A stretch of 64,000 bases of DNA from Actinospineispora spinosispora DSM 44797 (GTDB lineage Bacteria > Actinomycetota > Actinomycetes > Mycobacteriales > Pseudonocardiaceae), in the NCBI RefSeq assembly GCF_000429025.1, contig NZ_AUBB01000006.1, positions 558,001 through 622,000 on the forward strand, in the 5' to 3' direction. The translations under genes were made by a program, and so were the position numbers. Below, in pieces: positions 41,981 to 50,677 of this stretch (position 1 is the first letter of the stretch; every line of letters begins with the position of its first letter). Below the pieces are notes generated by a model. That model worked only from the letters and a program-made list of their open reading frames with translations. It had not been told where the DNA came from and did not search any database.

Positions 41981-42343
41981 TCAGCGGTGGACCGGCGCAC
42001 CGTTGAAGCGGCCGCCCCGGCAGAAGAAGTTGTGCCAGCGGTCGTGGGTCCGGTCCACATGGCCGCCGCCCCGGTTGCAGCGATCCGCGCTGACCCACCA
42101 GCGGTGGCCGTCCCAGCCACCACCGTTGCCGTCCCAGCCGCCACCGTGACCGAAGCCACCGCGACCGTCCCACTGTCCGTGGCGGCCGTCCCAGTCCGGG
42201 CCGTGCTGGTTGTCGGCGGGGACGGCCATGGCCGTCAGCGCCACGCCGGGAGCACTGGTCGCCACGGCCGGTGCCGAGACGAGAGCGGCGGCTGCCGCCG
42301 CACCTAGGACAGTCGTGAGGGCGAATCGGCGAATCATCGTCAT
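41981..42343 (-). CDS. Small secreted Gly/His/Trp/Asp-rich protein
   Basis: A 120-residue protein with a Sec signal peptide (MIRRFALTTVLGAAAAAALV, cleavage near SAPAVA). The mature part is built of GWDGNGG/GQWDGRGG-like repeats and ends with DRCNRGGG...HNFFCRGGRF; the two Cys may form a disulfide. I recognise no domain. Start is ATG 42343 or ATG 42337. Secreted repeat proteins of this size are common in actinomycetes. Confidence 0.7.
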   Translation of the reverse strand: MTMIRRFALTTVLGAAAAAALVSAPAVATSAPGVALTAMAVPADNQHGPDWDGRHGQWDGRGGFGHGGGWDGNGGGWDGHRWWVSADRCNRGGGHVDRTHDRWHNFFCRGGRFNGAPVHR

Positions 42344-42634
42344 GGCTCTCCTTGATCGAACCCGTTCAGCAGGGAGCTACTGGTGGGCGTTACCGGCTAC
42401 ATCCAAGCGGGTACGGAGCGTGTTACGTGTCGATCATCAGCGGATCATCAGTTTCGGGCTTTGGTTTGCCGGGGGACTTTCACTACTTGGGCTGCCGCCC
42501 CGAGCCGATGAAGTCCCTTCTGGTCTTGTTGTGTGGTTGGTCGGGGTGGGTCTGATCGCGGTGTTCTGGCTGTGACCGTTTGTCGCTGGTGGGGGTCTGT
42601 TGGCTGGTTGACCTGCAGATAGTCTGTTTTGTCG
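42344..42634. other. Noncoding gap of about 290 bp, lower GC
   Basis: No supported gene. The stretch is visibly richer in A and T than its surroundings. It contains a 9-bp direct repeat GATCATCAG (42432-42440, 42443-42451) and ends in the SOS-box region of the next gene. It presumably carries the promoters of the secreted protein and the HNH gene. Confidence 0.5.
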
Positions 42635-44260
42635 GTGTTCGAACGTATGATCGATGGCATGCAGGGTGGGGTGTCGGTCGGTTCCTGGCTCGCGGGTATG
42701 CCCGCCGGGCCACTCCTCGGTGCTGTCCTGTCCGCCCTGGACATGGACGCCGTGTCAGATGACTACGTCGTCGGTGTACTGCAAGCCTGTGGGCGTCAGC
42801 GTGCGCACGTCGAAGGGCTGTACACCGCCGCGGTCGCCACGGTGGTGCAACGCGCCGCAGCTGTCGGGTCGGAGCAGTACGCCTCCGATGAAGTACGCGC
42901 CGCGTTGACCTTGTCTCGCAGTCGGGCGCGGACCGAGTGCGATTTCGCCCAGGTTCTGTGTCTGGAGCTGCCGGCGGTGCACGCGGCGATGCTGGCCGGG
43001 CTGATCGACCGGGACCGGGCGTTGGTGTTCACCTATCACCTCGCGGGTTTGCCTGAAGATCTGATCGCCGCGGTGATCGCGCGGGTGTTGCCGGTGGCGC
43101 CGGGGTTGACGACGGGGCAGTTGCGGGCCCGAATCCTGAAGCTGATCATCACCGTGGAGCCGGACCGAGCCGAAGACCAGTACGAACAAGCCCTGGCCGA
43201 TCGGATGGTGGTGGGCTACCTCGACTCGGCGGGCACCGCCACGGTCACCGCCACCGGACTACCACCCGATGAAGCCGCGGCCGCGACCGAACGGATTGCG
43301 AAGCTGGCGCTGGCCGCGAAACGTGCGGGGCATCGCGGCCGGATCGACCAGCTGCGCGCCGACATCTTCCTGCGGCTGCTGGACGGGCGGTTCCATCACC
43401 TGACCCGCACTCAGATGGTCGCCGCACTGCTGGCCGAAACCTCGCCGCCGAGTCCTGCCGGCGAACCGGCCGACACCGAGCCGGCCGAGGTTGAGCCCGT
43501 CGATATTGATTTCGGCGCTGAAGGGCCGGTGGAGGCTGTTGCTGAGGTGGTGGGTCGGGTGTCGGGGATCGAGGTGCGGGCCCGGCTCGACACACTGGCC
43601 GGGCTCAACAACCTCCCCGGTGAACTCCCGGGCTGGGGCCCGATCCTCGGGTCGGTTGCTCGACGCGCTGCTGGGCGCCAACACAGTGGTCAGTGGCGGT
43701 GGGTGGTCACCGATGTCGATGGTTACCTGATCGCCGAAGGCATCACCCGCCGCCGACCAGCTACCGGCCCGCCCGGCTACCGCGCCGAAGGCGGAATCGT
43801 CGAACTTGCGATCCCCTCCACCGCGCTCGCCCAACTGACCAAAAACCCACCCCAGGCATGGGCGAAAGTCATCACCGACATCGCCACCCAATACCAGCAA
43901 GCCCGCGAACGCGACCCCGCCGAGAAACTCGACACCCAACCCGGGCGGCGACACCCGACCAACGCACTACGGCGATACACCCAAATCCGGGACCGCACCT
44001 GCACCGCACCAGGCTGCCGACGATCGGCAGTGCAGTCCGAACTCGACCACACCCATGACGTCCAGCACGGCCCCACCACCAGGACCAACCTGGCACCGGC
44101 CTGCGCACACGACCACGCACTCAAACACCGAGGACGCTGGACAGTCACCCAACCCCACCCCGGCTACTTCCGCTGGAAAAGCCCCCTCGGCCGCACCTAC
44201 CCCACCCGAGGAGAACCCATCACCGACCCAGAGGGCGACGAAGACCCGCCACCGTTCTAG
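42635..44260 (+). CDS. DUF222 and HNH endonuclease protein (13E12 family)
   Basis: About 541 residues. An N-terminal DUF222 domain (CGRQRAHVEGLYTAAVATVV; LTLSRSRARTECDFA) is followed by a variable linker and a C-terminal HNH nuclease (CTAPGCRRSAVQSELDHTHD, then NLAPACAHDHALKHRGRW). This is the layout of the 13E12 repeat family, thought to be mobile in actinobacteria. The start is GTG 42635 or ATG 42647; both lie inside or next to a LexA-type box at 42639-42654. Its GC content is lower than that of neighbours, consistent with recent acquisition. Confidence 0.88.
   Translation: MFERMIDGMQGGVSVGSWLAGMPAGPLLGAVLSALDMDAVSDDYVVGVLQACGRQRAHVEGLYTAAVATVVQRAAAVGSEQYASDEVRAALTLSRSRARTECDFAQVLCLELPAVHAAMLAGLIDRDRALVFTYHLAGLPEDLIAAVIARVLPVAPGLTTGQLRARILKLIITVEPDRAEDQYEQALADRMVVGYLDSAGTATVTATGLPPDEAAAATERIAKLALAAKRAGHRGRIDQLRADIFLRLLDGRFHHLTRTQMVAALLAETSPPSPAGEPADTEPAEVEPVDIDFGAEGPVEAVAEVVGRVSGIEVRARLDTLAGLNNLPGELPGWGPILGSVARRAAGRQHSGQWRWVVTDVDGYLIAEGITRRRPATGPPGYRAEGGIVELAIPSTALAQLTKNPPQAWAKVITDIATQYQQARERDPAEKLDTQPGRRHPTNALRRYTQIRDRTCTAPGCRRSAVQSELDHTHDVQHGPTTRTNLAPACAHDHALKHRGRWTVTQPHPGYFRWKSPLGRTYPTRGEPITDPEGDEDPPPF
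42639..42654. promoter_or_regulatory. LexA (SOS) box over the start of the HNH gene
   Basis: The 16 bp TCGAACGTATGATCGA match the actinobacterial SOS box TCGAAC-N4-GTTCGA at 11 of 12 defined positions. The box spans the candidate start codons, so LexA would block transcription or translation there. Damage-inducible control of 13E12-family genes is known from mycobacteria. Confidence 0.7.
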
Positions 44261-44270
44261 GAGGCCGGTT

Positions 44271-45308
44271 TCAGCTGGTCCGATGGACCACGGTCTTCAT
44301 CGACGGGCTGTTCAGCGCCTGTGCCGCGTCCTCCCAGCGCGCCACCGTCGTCGTCACGGGTGACGGGTCGAAACCCGACGCGAACGCCTCCAGGACGGCA
44401 GGCAGCGTGCCCCTCGCGTGCGCCCGGCCGGTGACGAAGGTGCAGCCCCGCGAGTACATCCGCAGCAGTGGCAGCTCGACATCGGTCAGGTAGATCGACG
44501 GGCTCGTGCAGGTTCCGTCGAGGGCGGTGCTGTCCAGAGCCAGCCGGAGGCCTTCCGGTGTGCCACTCGCGTCGACAGTGATCGGGAAGGACCCGACCTT
44601 GCGGCGCGGCGCGTCAGCCAGGCCGATCACCTCGGCGCCGAACGCTTCAGCGACCGAGCCCCTGGTGGGGTTCGCGCCGGCGTCCGCGTAGACGACGCGA
44701 GAAGCGCCGAGCGCGACCGCGATACCGACGGCGTAGAGCCCGATCGAACACGGGCCCGCATCGCCGCCCACCACGAGCACCTCCGCCCCGGGATCCTCTG
44801 CCAGGCCGGGTCCGACTGTGCGCCAGGCGTCGGGGATGTTGTCGCTCGCGCTGGCCACCGCCACCGGGTCCAGCGTGTCGGGCAGCGGGACGAGCATGGC
44901 GTCCGCGTGCGGGACCAGGACCAGATCCGCGAGCAGACCACCCCACTGCTGCCCACCCAGTGGACCCAGGCCGTAGCTGGACATCAGCGCGTGTGCGGCG
45001 CAGTTCCCGGTTCGGCCACGCAGGCAGGGCGCGCACTGCCCGCACGAGATCTGGAACGGCACGATCACGCGGTCACCCGGTGCGACCCGGCTCACCTCGT
45101 CGCCGACCGCCACGACCTCCGCGACGCCCTCGTGGCCGAGCGGGTACGGGCCGGGCAGCGGATAGGAGCCGCGCAGGACCGCCACGTCGAGGTCGCAGGT
45201 CGCCACCGCGATCGGCCGCACCAACGCGCCCGCCGGACCGGACAGTTCGGGTTCCTCGACCTCTTCCCATCGGGTCCGTCCCGGGCCGTCGAACATGAGC
45301 CGCCGCAC
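44271..45308 (-). CDS. Zinc-type alcohol dehydrogenase (MDR family)
   Basis: A 345-residue medium-chain dehydrogenase. The zinc site motif GHEGVAEVVAVGDEVSRVAP, the structural-zinc Cys cluster (SCGQCAPCLRGRTGNC) and the nucleotide-binding VLVVGGDAGPCSIGLY are present. GTG 45308 is chosen, with GAGG upstream. The dinucleotide loop reads GGDAGPCSIG, slightly different from GxGxxG. It is divergent from a TetR of the LmrA/YxaF type and shares a strong palindromic operator with it. Confidence 0.85.
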   Translation of the reverse strand: MRRLMFDGPGRTRWEEVEEPELSGPAGALVRPIAVATCDLDVAVLRGSYPLPGPYPLGHEGVAEVVAVGDEVSRVAPGDRVIVPFQISCGQCAPCLRGRTGNCAAHALMSSYGLGPLGGQQWGGLLADLVLVPHADAMLVPLPDTLDPVAVASASDNIPDAWRTVGPGLAEDPGAEVLVVGGDAGPCSIGLYAVGIAVALGASRVVYADAGANPTRGSVAEAFGAEVIGLADAPRRKVGSFPITVDASGTPEGLRLALDSTALDGTCTSPSIYLTDVELPLLRMYSRGCTFVTGRAHARGTLPAVLEAFASGFDPSPVTTTVARWEDAAQALNSPSMKTVVHRTS

Positions 45309-45335
45309 GTTCCACCTCACTTCGCCTCGTTCTAG

Positions 45336-45362
45336 GACGACTGTCTTATTAAGACGGTCGTC
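45336..45362. promoter_or_regulatory. 27-bp near-perfect palindrome, TetR operator
   Basis: Arms 45336-45348 (GACGACTGTCTTA) and 45350-45362 are complementary at 12 of 13 positions around a single central T. The position, between the divergent alcohol dehydrogenase and TetR genes and upstream of the TetR start by 15 bp, is what a TetR autoregulatory operator looks like. Confidence 0.75.
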
Positions 45363-45377
45363 TTGTCAAGGACTACC

Positions 45378-45962
45378 GTGGCCGGTGTGCCACGCAGAAC
45401 CGACGCGCGCGAGCGCATGATCCGGACCGCGGCCGCCCTGTTCCGCACCCAGGGCTTCGCGGCGACCGGCTGGCGGCAGGTGATCGCCGACAGCGGTGCC
45501 CCGTGGGGCAGCCAGGCGCACCACTTCCCGGGCGGCAAGGAGCAGCTCGCGGTCGAGGCGGTCGCGCTGTCCGGCGCCGGCTACGGACGACTGCTGCGCA
45601 AGGTCCTGCGCGACCAGCACCCGGCGGATGCGGTCGCGCAGTGGATCGATCTCGCCGCCGCCCACCTGGCCGCGACCGAATGGGCCGACGGTTGCCCCGT
45701 CGCCACCCTCACACTGGAAACGGCGCACACCTCGACGTCGCTGGCGGCGGCCTGCGCCGGCGCCTACGCCGACTGGCGCACGGCCCTGACCGACGCGATC
45801 AGCGCACGTGGCCTCCCGGAGCCCGAGGCGACGTCGTTGGCGACACTGACGCTCGCCGCCTTCGAGGGCGGCATGCTCCTGGCCAGAGCCGAACGCAGCA
45901 CGACACCCCTGGACACCGTGAGCCGCGAGCTGATGGCGACGCTCCGCGACCGCGTTCCCTGA
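45378..45962 (+). CDS. TetR-family regulator, LmrA/YxaF type
   Basis: A 194-residue regulator. HTH residues about 20-60 (GFAATGWRQVIADSGAPWGS, then HHFPGGKEQL) and the C-terminal ADGCPVATLTLETAHTSTSL match the LmrA/YxaF subgroup, whose members respond to flavonoids and other aromatic compounds. GTG 45378 is chosen because AAGGA sits 5 nt upstream. It probably represses the divergent alcohol dehydrogenase and itself through the 27-bp palindrome. Confidence 0.86.
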   Translation: MAGVPRRTDARERMIRTAAALFRTQGFAATGWRQVIADSGAPWGSQAHHFPGGKEQLAVEAVALSGAGYGRLLRKVLRDQHPADAVAQWIDLAAAHLAATEWADGCPVATLTLETAHTSTSLAAACAGAYADWRTALTDAISARGLPEPEATSLATLTLAAFEGGMLLARAERSTTPLDTVSRELMATLRDRVP

Positions 45963-46109
45963 CCACGACGACACACAAAATGTGACTGATGGTGCTAATG
46001 AGGTGCTTGCGAGTGGGTGAACCTGCGCACCCGTTGGATCCCCTGCGGCAGGTCGCTCCCGAGGTCGGCTCCCCCGGCCGTAATAACGTTCGCGCCACGG
46101 GGAGGTCAG

Positions 46110-48458
46110 ATGACGACAACGTGCGCAAGCTGCGGGGACACGGCTACGAATGGGGGAGCACGCTACTGCTCGAATGCATGCAGACAACGCGCCTACCGGC
46201 TCAGGACCCGCTCCGGATCGGCCGTGTCGGCGGGCCCCGCCGACACGGAACTACCTCATCAGCTCGACTGCTTCGTGGGCCGGGAGGACGAACTCGCCGG
46301 CATCGCGAAACTGCTGCGGAACGGACGGTTGATCACCCTGCTCGGCCCGGCGGGCGCGGGTAAGTCACGGATCGCCTCGGAGCTCGCCGCGCGGGTGCAG
46401 CGCCGGTACGAGCACGGTGTCCGGGTGGTCGACCTCGGTGGCCTGACCGGTACCGAGCTGGTCGGCCAGCGGGTCGCGGCGGCGGTCGGGATCGCCGAGC
46501 AACCCGGCACGGCGCTCGTGGAAACGGTGACCGCCGAGCTTCGCGGCAAGGAGCTGCTGCTCGTACTGGACAACTGCGAACACCTGGCCCAGGCGTGTGG
46601 CGAGCTGGTCGTGCAGCTGCTTCGTCGCTGCGGCGGGCTACGCGTGCTGGTCACCAGCCGCGAGGTGCTCCAGCTGCCGGGCGAGATGATCCATCCGATC
46701 GGTGAGCTCCCGCTCGCGGACGCCGTCCGGCTGTTCGTCGAGCGGGCCAGGGCCGTCGCGCCGGGCTTCGCCGACCCGGGTACCGGAGAGCGACACGCGG
46801 AGCTGGAGCTGATCTGCACGCGGCTGGACTGCCTGCCGTTCGCGGTCGAGCTGGCCGCCCGGCTGGTCCGGCTGCTCCCGTTGACCGACATCATCGCGGG
46901 CCTCGACGACCGGTTCGCCATGCTCGCGGCGACATCCCGGGGGTTCGACACCCGTCACCGCGACCTGCGTGCCGCGCTCGAGTGGAGCTACGAGTTACTC
47001 GAGCCGGCCGAACAGGCGCTGTTCCGCCGGTTGTCCGTGCTGCCAGGGGGGTTCGGGATCGACCTCGCCGCCGCCGTCGGTGACACGCCGGCCTCGTCGA
47101 TGGTCCCGCTGATGTCGTCGCTGGAGTCCAAATCGGTCATCGCCGCGAGCACCGAGTGCCACGGACGGTTCCGGCAGCTGGAGTCCGTCCGGTACTTCGC
47201 GGGGCGCAAGCTCGACGAAGCGGGTGAGCGGGTGGCGGCGACGGACCGGCTCGTCGACTGGCTCACCGGTATCGCCGAGCCGTTGACCAGGAGCTTCACC
47301 ACGAGCGGAGCCGTCCTCGACCGGCTGGGCTCGGAGCTGTCGAACCTGCGCACTGGCGTCGAGTACCTGCGCGGCGGCACCGACGACCGCCTCCTGCTGC
47401 TGGAGAGCGCACTGGCGCGCTGCCGGCAGCGGCTCGGGATCGCCGCCGACGGCCGGGAACGTCTCGCCTCCGCACTGCGCATGCCGGACGCCTCCCCCGC
47501 CTACCGCACATTGGCCTGGGAACAGGCATCGTGGCTGGCCGGCTGGCACGACGCGCACCGGGAGTCCGCTGAGTGCGCGCGGCAGGCAGTCGCCACCGGC
47601 GCCGAGCACGGCAACGCCGCACTGCTCGGCCGGGCGCTGCAGGCACTGGGTTTCGCCGAGCAGGTGCGCGGCGACTACCCGGCCGCGACCAGCAGCTTCG
47701 CGCGGTGCCTGAGCCATGTGCGGACACTCGACGAACCGATGAGCGTCGGGCTGTGCCTGAACAACCTGGCGTGGGCGCGCATCCTGGACGGCGATCTCGA
47801 CGGCGCCGGGGAGGCACTCGCCGAAGCGGCCCCGATCTACCGAAGGCACGCCGAACCGGTGCGACGCGCGGCGCTGCTGCACACCAACGGGGTGCTGGCG
47901 TTGCGGCGGGACGACGTGGCCGCCGCGGCCAACCATTTCGTCGACTCGCTGCGGTCGTTGCCCGACCGAGGGTCGCTGATCTGGCCCTACGCCGTCGAAG
48001 GTCTCGCGGTCGGGGCCCTGCGCGGCGGGGACGTGGAGCGAGGACTGCGCCTGGCCGGGCTCGCAGGGGTGCACCGTTCGGGAGTGGGCGACCCGTGGTG
48101 GCGTGACCTCGTCTCGCTCGCCGTCGCCGACGCCAGGGGCCGGGTGCCCGAGCGGCGGGCGAACGCGCTGCTGGACGAGGGTCGCGCGTTGTCACCACAC
48201 GACGGCGAGCGCTACGCGCTGACCGGCGAGCGTCCGACCGGGCCCACCGCCCATCCGGACCTTCCGCTCACCGGACGCCAGTTCGGCGTGGCGACGCTGC
48301 TGGTCGAGGGCCTGACCAACCGTCAGATCGCCGGTCGCCTCCGAATCTCGGAGCGCACCGTCGAGACGCACCTCGACCACATCCGCACGAAGCTGGACCT
48401 GCGGTCCCGCGCCCAGGTGGCCGCGTGGGCAGCGACCCGGCAACCGGTCAGGCGATGA
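46110..48458 (+). CDS. LuxR-family regulator with zinc-finger and NB-ARC-like ATPase
   Basis: A 782-residue regulator. It opens with a small Cys cluster (TTTCASCGDTA, then RYCSNACRQRAYR) that looks like a zinc ribbon. An ATPase follows with Walker A GPAGAGKSRI and LLLVLDNCEHLAQ, then a winged-helix-like LELICTRLDCLPFAVELAAR region, TPR-like repeats, and a C-terminal LuxR HTH (LTNRQIAGRLRISERTVETH). ATG 46110 is preceded by a full GGGGAGG. The zinc-finger/NB-ARC/LuxR order is less common than LAL proteins. It is followed, in opposite orientation, by a P450. Confidence 0.88.
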   Translation: MTTTCASCGDTATNGGARYCSNACRQRAYRLRTRSGSAVSAGPADTELPHQLDCFVGREDELAGIAKLLRNGRLITLLGPAGAGKSRIASELAARVQRRYEHGVRVVDLGGLTGTELVGQRVAAAVGIAEQPGTALVETVTAELRGKELLLVLDNCEHLAQACGELVVQLLRRCGGLRVLVTSREVLQLPGEMIHPIGELPLADAVRLFVERARAVAPGFADPGTGERHAELELICTRLDCLPFAVELAARLVRLLPLTDIIAGLDDRFAMLAATSRGFDTRHRDLRAALEWSYELLEPAEQALFRRLSVLPGGFGIDLAAAVGDTPASSMVPLMSSLESKSVIAASTECHGRFRQLESVRYFAGRKLDEAGERVAATDRLVDWLTGIAEPLTRSFTTSGAVLDRLGSELSNLRTGVEYLRGGTDDRLLLLESALARCRQRLGIAADGRERLASALRMPDASPAYRTLAWEQASWLAGWHDAHRESAECARQAVATGAEHGNAALLGRALQALGFAEQVRGDYPAATSSFARCLSHVRTLDEPMSVGLCLNNLAWARILDGDLDGAGEALAEAAPIYRRHAEPVRRAALLHTNGVLALRRDDVAAAANHFVDSLRSLPDRGSLIWPYAVEGLAVGALRGGDVERGLRLAGLAGVHRSGVGDPWWRDLVSLAVADARGRVPERRANALLDEGRALSPHDGERYALTGERPTGPTAHPDLPLTGRQFGVATLLVEGLTNRQIAGRLRISERTVETHLDHIRTKLDLRSRAQVAAWAATRQPVRR

Positions 48459-48480
48459 ACTCGCACGGGACGATCTCGGC

Positions 48481-49725
48481 TCAGCGCACGGTCACCGGGA
48501 GTGAGTGCAGCCCTCGGACCACGAACCCCGGTTTGTACCTCGGCTCGGTCGTCGGCGCCAGGTTCGGGACGCGGCGCAGGAGGGAGCCGACGACCGTTGT
48601 CATCTCCATCCTCGCCAGTGGCGCGCCCAGGCAGAAGTGGATGCCGGCACCGAAGGTCAGGTGCGGGTTGGGTGCGCGGCCGATGTCGAAGCTGTCCGGA
48701 TCTCGAAAGACCGAGGGGTCTCGGTTCGCCGAGCCGAACAGCAGCGCGAGCTCGGCGCCGAACGGCACGGTGACCGGCTCGTCACCGGTCGCCGGCTCAC
48801 CGACCGTGATGTCGCTGAGCACCCAGCGTTCGAACATCGGGGTGGCGCAGTCGTAGCGCAGCATCTCCTCGATCGCCGGGCCCAGCAGGCCATCGAGATC
48901 GGCGCGGAGTCTGACGTGTTGCTCGGGATGACGTAGCAGCGCCCAGACCCCGTTGCCGGTCGCGTTCACCGTCGCCTCGTGCCCGGCGTTGAGCAGCAGC
49001 ACACACGTGCCGATCAGCTCGTCGGGCGTCAACCGGTCCCCGTCCGCGTCGACCACCGCGACCAGGTCACTGAGCAGGTCGTCGGTGGGTGACGTCCGCC
49101 TGCGTGCCGCGAGCTGCCGCAGGTAGTCGCCGAACTGCACGCAGGCCGAGGCGGCCGCCTCACCGTCCGTCCGGTCCGCGTTCAGCTCGAACATCCGGCA
49201 GATCGTCGCCGACCACGGCCGCAACAGCTCCCGGTCGGCCTCCGGTACGCCGAGCAGCTCCGCGATCACGGTCACCGGCAACGGCTCTGCGACACCCGCG
49301 ACCAGGTCCACCGCCGATCCGTCCGAGCCGGCGTCGATCAGCCGGTCGAGAAGATCGTCGGTCAGCCGCTGGACGCGGGAGGCGAGCGCGGCGACCCGGC
49401 GCGGCGTGAACGCGGACGACACGAGTCTGCGCAGCCGCGTGTGATCCGGTGGTTCCCGGTCGAGCATTCCGTTGCCGATGGTCGCCCAGAACGGAGCGAG
49501 GTAGTCCGGCGGTCGCTCACGGCCGAACGACTCATGGTCCGCGACGTGGGTGTAGGTCCGGCCGAGGCGCCGGTCCCGCAGCAGCCCCGCCACCAGGGGG
49601 TACCGGGAGATCAACCACTGCCCGGTCGTCTCGTCGAACACCGAGGGTGGGCCGGCGCGGAGCTTGTCGAACGCCGGGTACGGGTCGTCCACGAAGTGCT
49701 GGGAACTCGGGTCGTAGCCGTCCAT
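48481..49725 (-). CDS. Cytochrome P450, CYP107-like
   Basis: A 414-residue class I P450. The heme motif is FGAGIHFCLGAPLA, the I-helix reads LLNAGHEATVNATG (usual AGHEAT), and the ExxR motif is EEMLR. The N-terminus (PYPAFDKLRAGPPSVFDETT) resembles CYP107 and related antibiotic-biosynthesis or xenobiotic enzymes. It has no adjacent ferredoxin. It is divergent from the acyltransferase-led operon, with an inverted repeat and a promoter between. Confidence 0.88.
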   Translation of the reverse strand: MDGYDPSSQHFVDDPYPAFDKLRAGPPSVFDETTGQWLISRYPLVAGLLRDRRLGRTYTHVADHESFGRERPPDYLAPFWATIGNGMLDREPPDHTRLRRLVSSAFTPRRVAALASRVQRLTDDLLDRLIDAGSDGSAVDLVAGVAEPLPVTVIAELLGVPEADRELLRPWSATICRMFELNADRTDGEAAASACVQFGDYLRQLAARRRTSPTDDLLSDLVAVVDADGDRLTPDELIGTCVLLLNAGHEATVNATGNGVWALLRHPEQHVRLRADLDGLLGPAIEEMLRYDCATPMFERWVLSDITVGEPATGDEPVTVPFGAELALLFGSANRDPSVFRDPDSFDIGRAPNPHLTFGAGIHFCLGAPLARMEMTTVVGSLLRRVPNLAPTTEPRYKPGFVVRGLHSLPVTVR

Positions 49726-49786
49726 ACGCCTCTCCCCTGCCGCCGGCCTCCAGTGTCTCGCGGCCGGCTCGACCGCGACACTGCGA

Positions 49787-49807
49787 AAAGATACGTGTCA
49801 TATCTTT
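49787..49807. promoter_or_regulatory. Inverted repeat in the P450/acyltransferase intergenic region
   Basis: AAAGATA (49787-49793) is inverted perfectly at 49801-49807 around a 7-bp spacer. The heptamer GATACGT within it recurs at 49878-49884, and CGTATC (its inverse) overlaps the -10 box at 49853-49858. These could be operator half-sites; the protein is unknown. Confidence 0.5.
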
Positions 49808-49831
49808 GTTCCAGACGGAACCAATGGAGCA

Positions 49832-49860
49832 TTGACAGGCTGGTGGGATGCGCGTATCTA
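49832..49860 (+). promoter_or_regulatory. Near-consensus sigma-70 promoter for the D-amino-acid operon
   Basis: TTGACA (49832-49837), a 17-bp spacer and TATCTA (49855-49860). Such a close match to the vegetative consensus is unusual in a high-GC actinomycete. The start of transcription should be near 49867, about 37 bp before the ATG of the acyltransferase gene; TGATAC direct repeats at 49871-49882 lie just downstream and could be an operator. Confidence 0.75.
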
Positions 49861-49903
49861 TTCAGGGCACTGATACTGATACGTCTTCTATGGCTGGAGC
49901 GAG

Positions 49904-50677
49904 ATGTCCGCGCGCACCGGAGCTCCCACCGCGGTGGCCACCATCCGACCGCTGAGCCGCACCGCTGAGCGGCTCGACGCGGTGCGGCTGTACCGGCAGG
50001 TGTTCGGCCTTGCCGACACCGATCCGGCGATCAACGCCAAGCTGCTGTGCGGGCTACAGCGCGCCGGCGGTTCGGCGATCGGGGCGTTCGACACCGACGG
50101 GAGACTCGTCGGTTTCGTCTACGGCTTCGTCGGGCTGGACGGTTCCGTCCCCTATCACCACTCGCAGACCGCGGCGGTCGATGCGGCGGTGCAGGGCCAG
50201 GGCGTCGGACGTCGGCTGAAGCTGGCCCAGGCCGAGGTGGCACGGACCAGCGGCGTGCGCACGATGCGCTGGACCTACGACCCGTTGCAGGCACGCAACG
50301 CCCATTTCAACCTCGACGTGCTCGGCGCCGTCGGCCGCTGGTTCCACCGTGACTACTACGACATGCGGGACGGCCTGGGCCGCACGGACCGGGTGGTCGT
50401 GGACTGGCCGCTCGACCGCGAGCCGGCCGTCCCGACGCCGGTCCCGCCGCCGGAGGCGCCGAGGTGGGGCCGGACGGTCCGCGCCTCCGGCGGCACCTGG
50501 CTGGCCGTCCCGGCCGATTGGGCGCAGGTCTACCGGACCGACCGGGTAGCCGCCGACCTGCTGCGCGACGAGGTCGCCACCGAGCTCGACCGGCTGTTCG
50601 GCGACGGCGCCGCGATGGTGTCCTGCCGCCGGGTCGACGACGCCACCGCGCTCTACCGCTTCGGAGCGGGCCGGTGA
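49904..50677 (+). CDS. GNAT acyltransferase (COG3375-like, D-amino-acid N-acyltransferase candidate)
   Basis: A 257-residue GNAT-fold protein. The CoA-binding loop is QGQGVGRRLKLAQAEV, with GRLVGFVYGFVG in the core beta strands and TMRWTYDPLQARNAHFNLDV as a family signature. GNAT enzymes next to N-succinylamino-acid racemases succinylate D-amino acids in the pathway known from Geobacillus. The racemase two genes downstream supports this role; the acyl donor (succinyl-CoA or other) is not known. It opens the operon and overlaps the SIS gene by 4 bp (GTGA). Confidence 0.8.
   Translation: MSARTGAPTAVATIRPLSRTAERLDAVRLYRQVFGLADTDPAINAKLLCGLQRAGGSAIGAFDTDGRLVGFVYGFVGLDGSVPYHHSQTAAVDAAVQGQGVGRRLKLAQAEVARTSGVRTMRWTYDPLQARNAHFNLDVLGAVGRWFHRDYYDMRDGLGRTDRVVVDWPLDREPAVPTPVPPPEAPRWGRTVRASGGTWLAVPADWAQVYRTDRVAADLLRDEVATELDRLFGDGAAMVSCRRVDDATALYRFGAGR

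Noticed and set aside
42210..42575. Plus-strand frame with a hydrophobic C-terminus (LVVWLVGVGLIAVFWL) before the HNH gene
   Set aside because: It overlaps the secreted-protein gene on the opposite strand over its first half and has no convincing start; the hydrophobic end alone is too short to support a gene.
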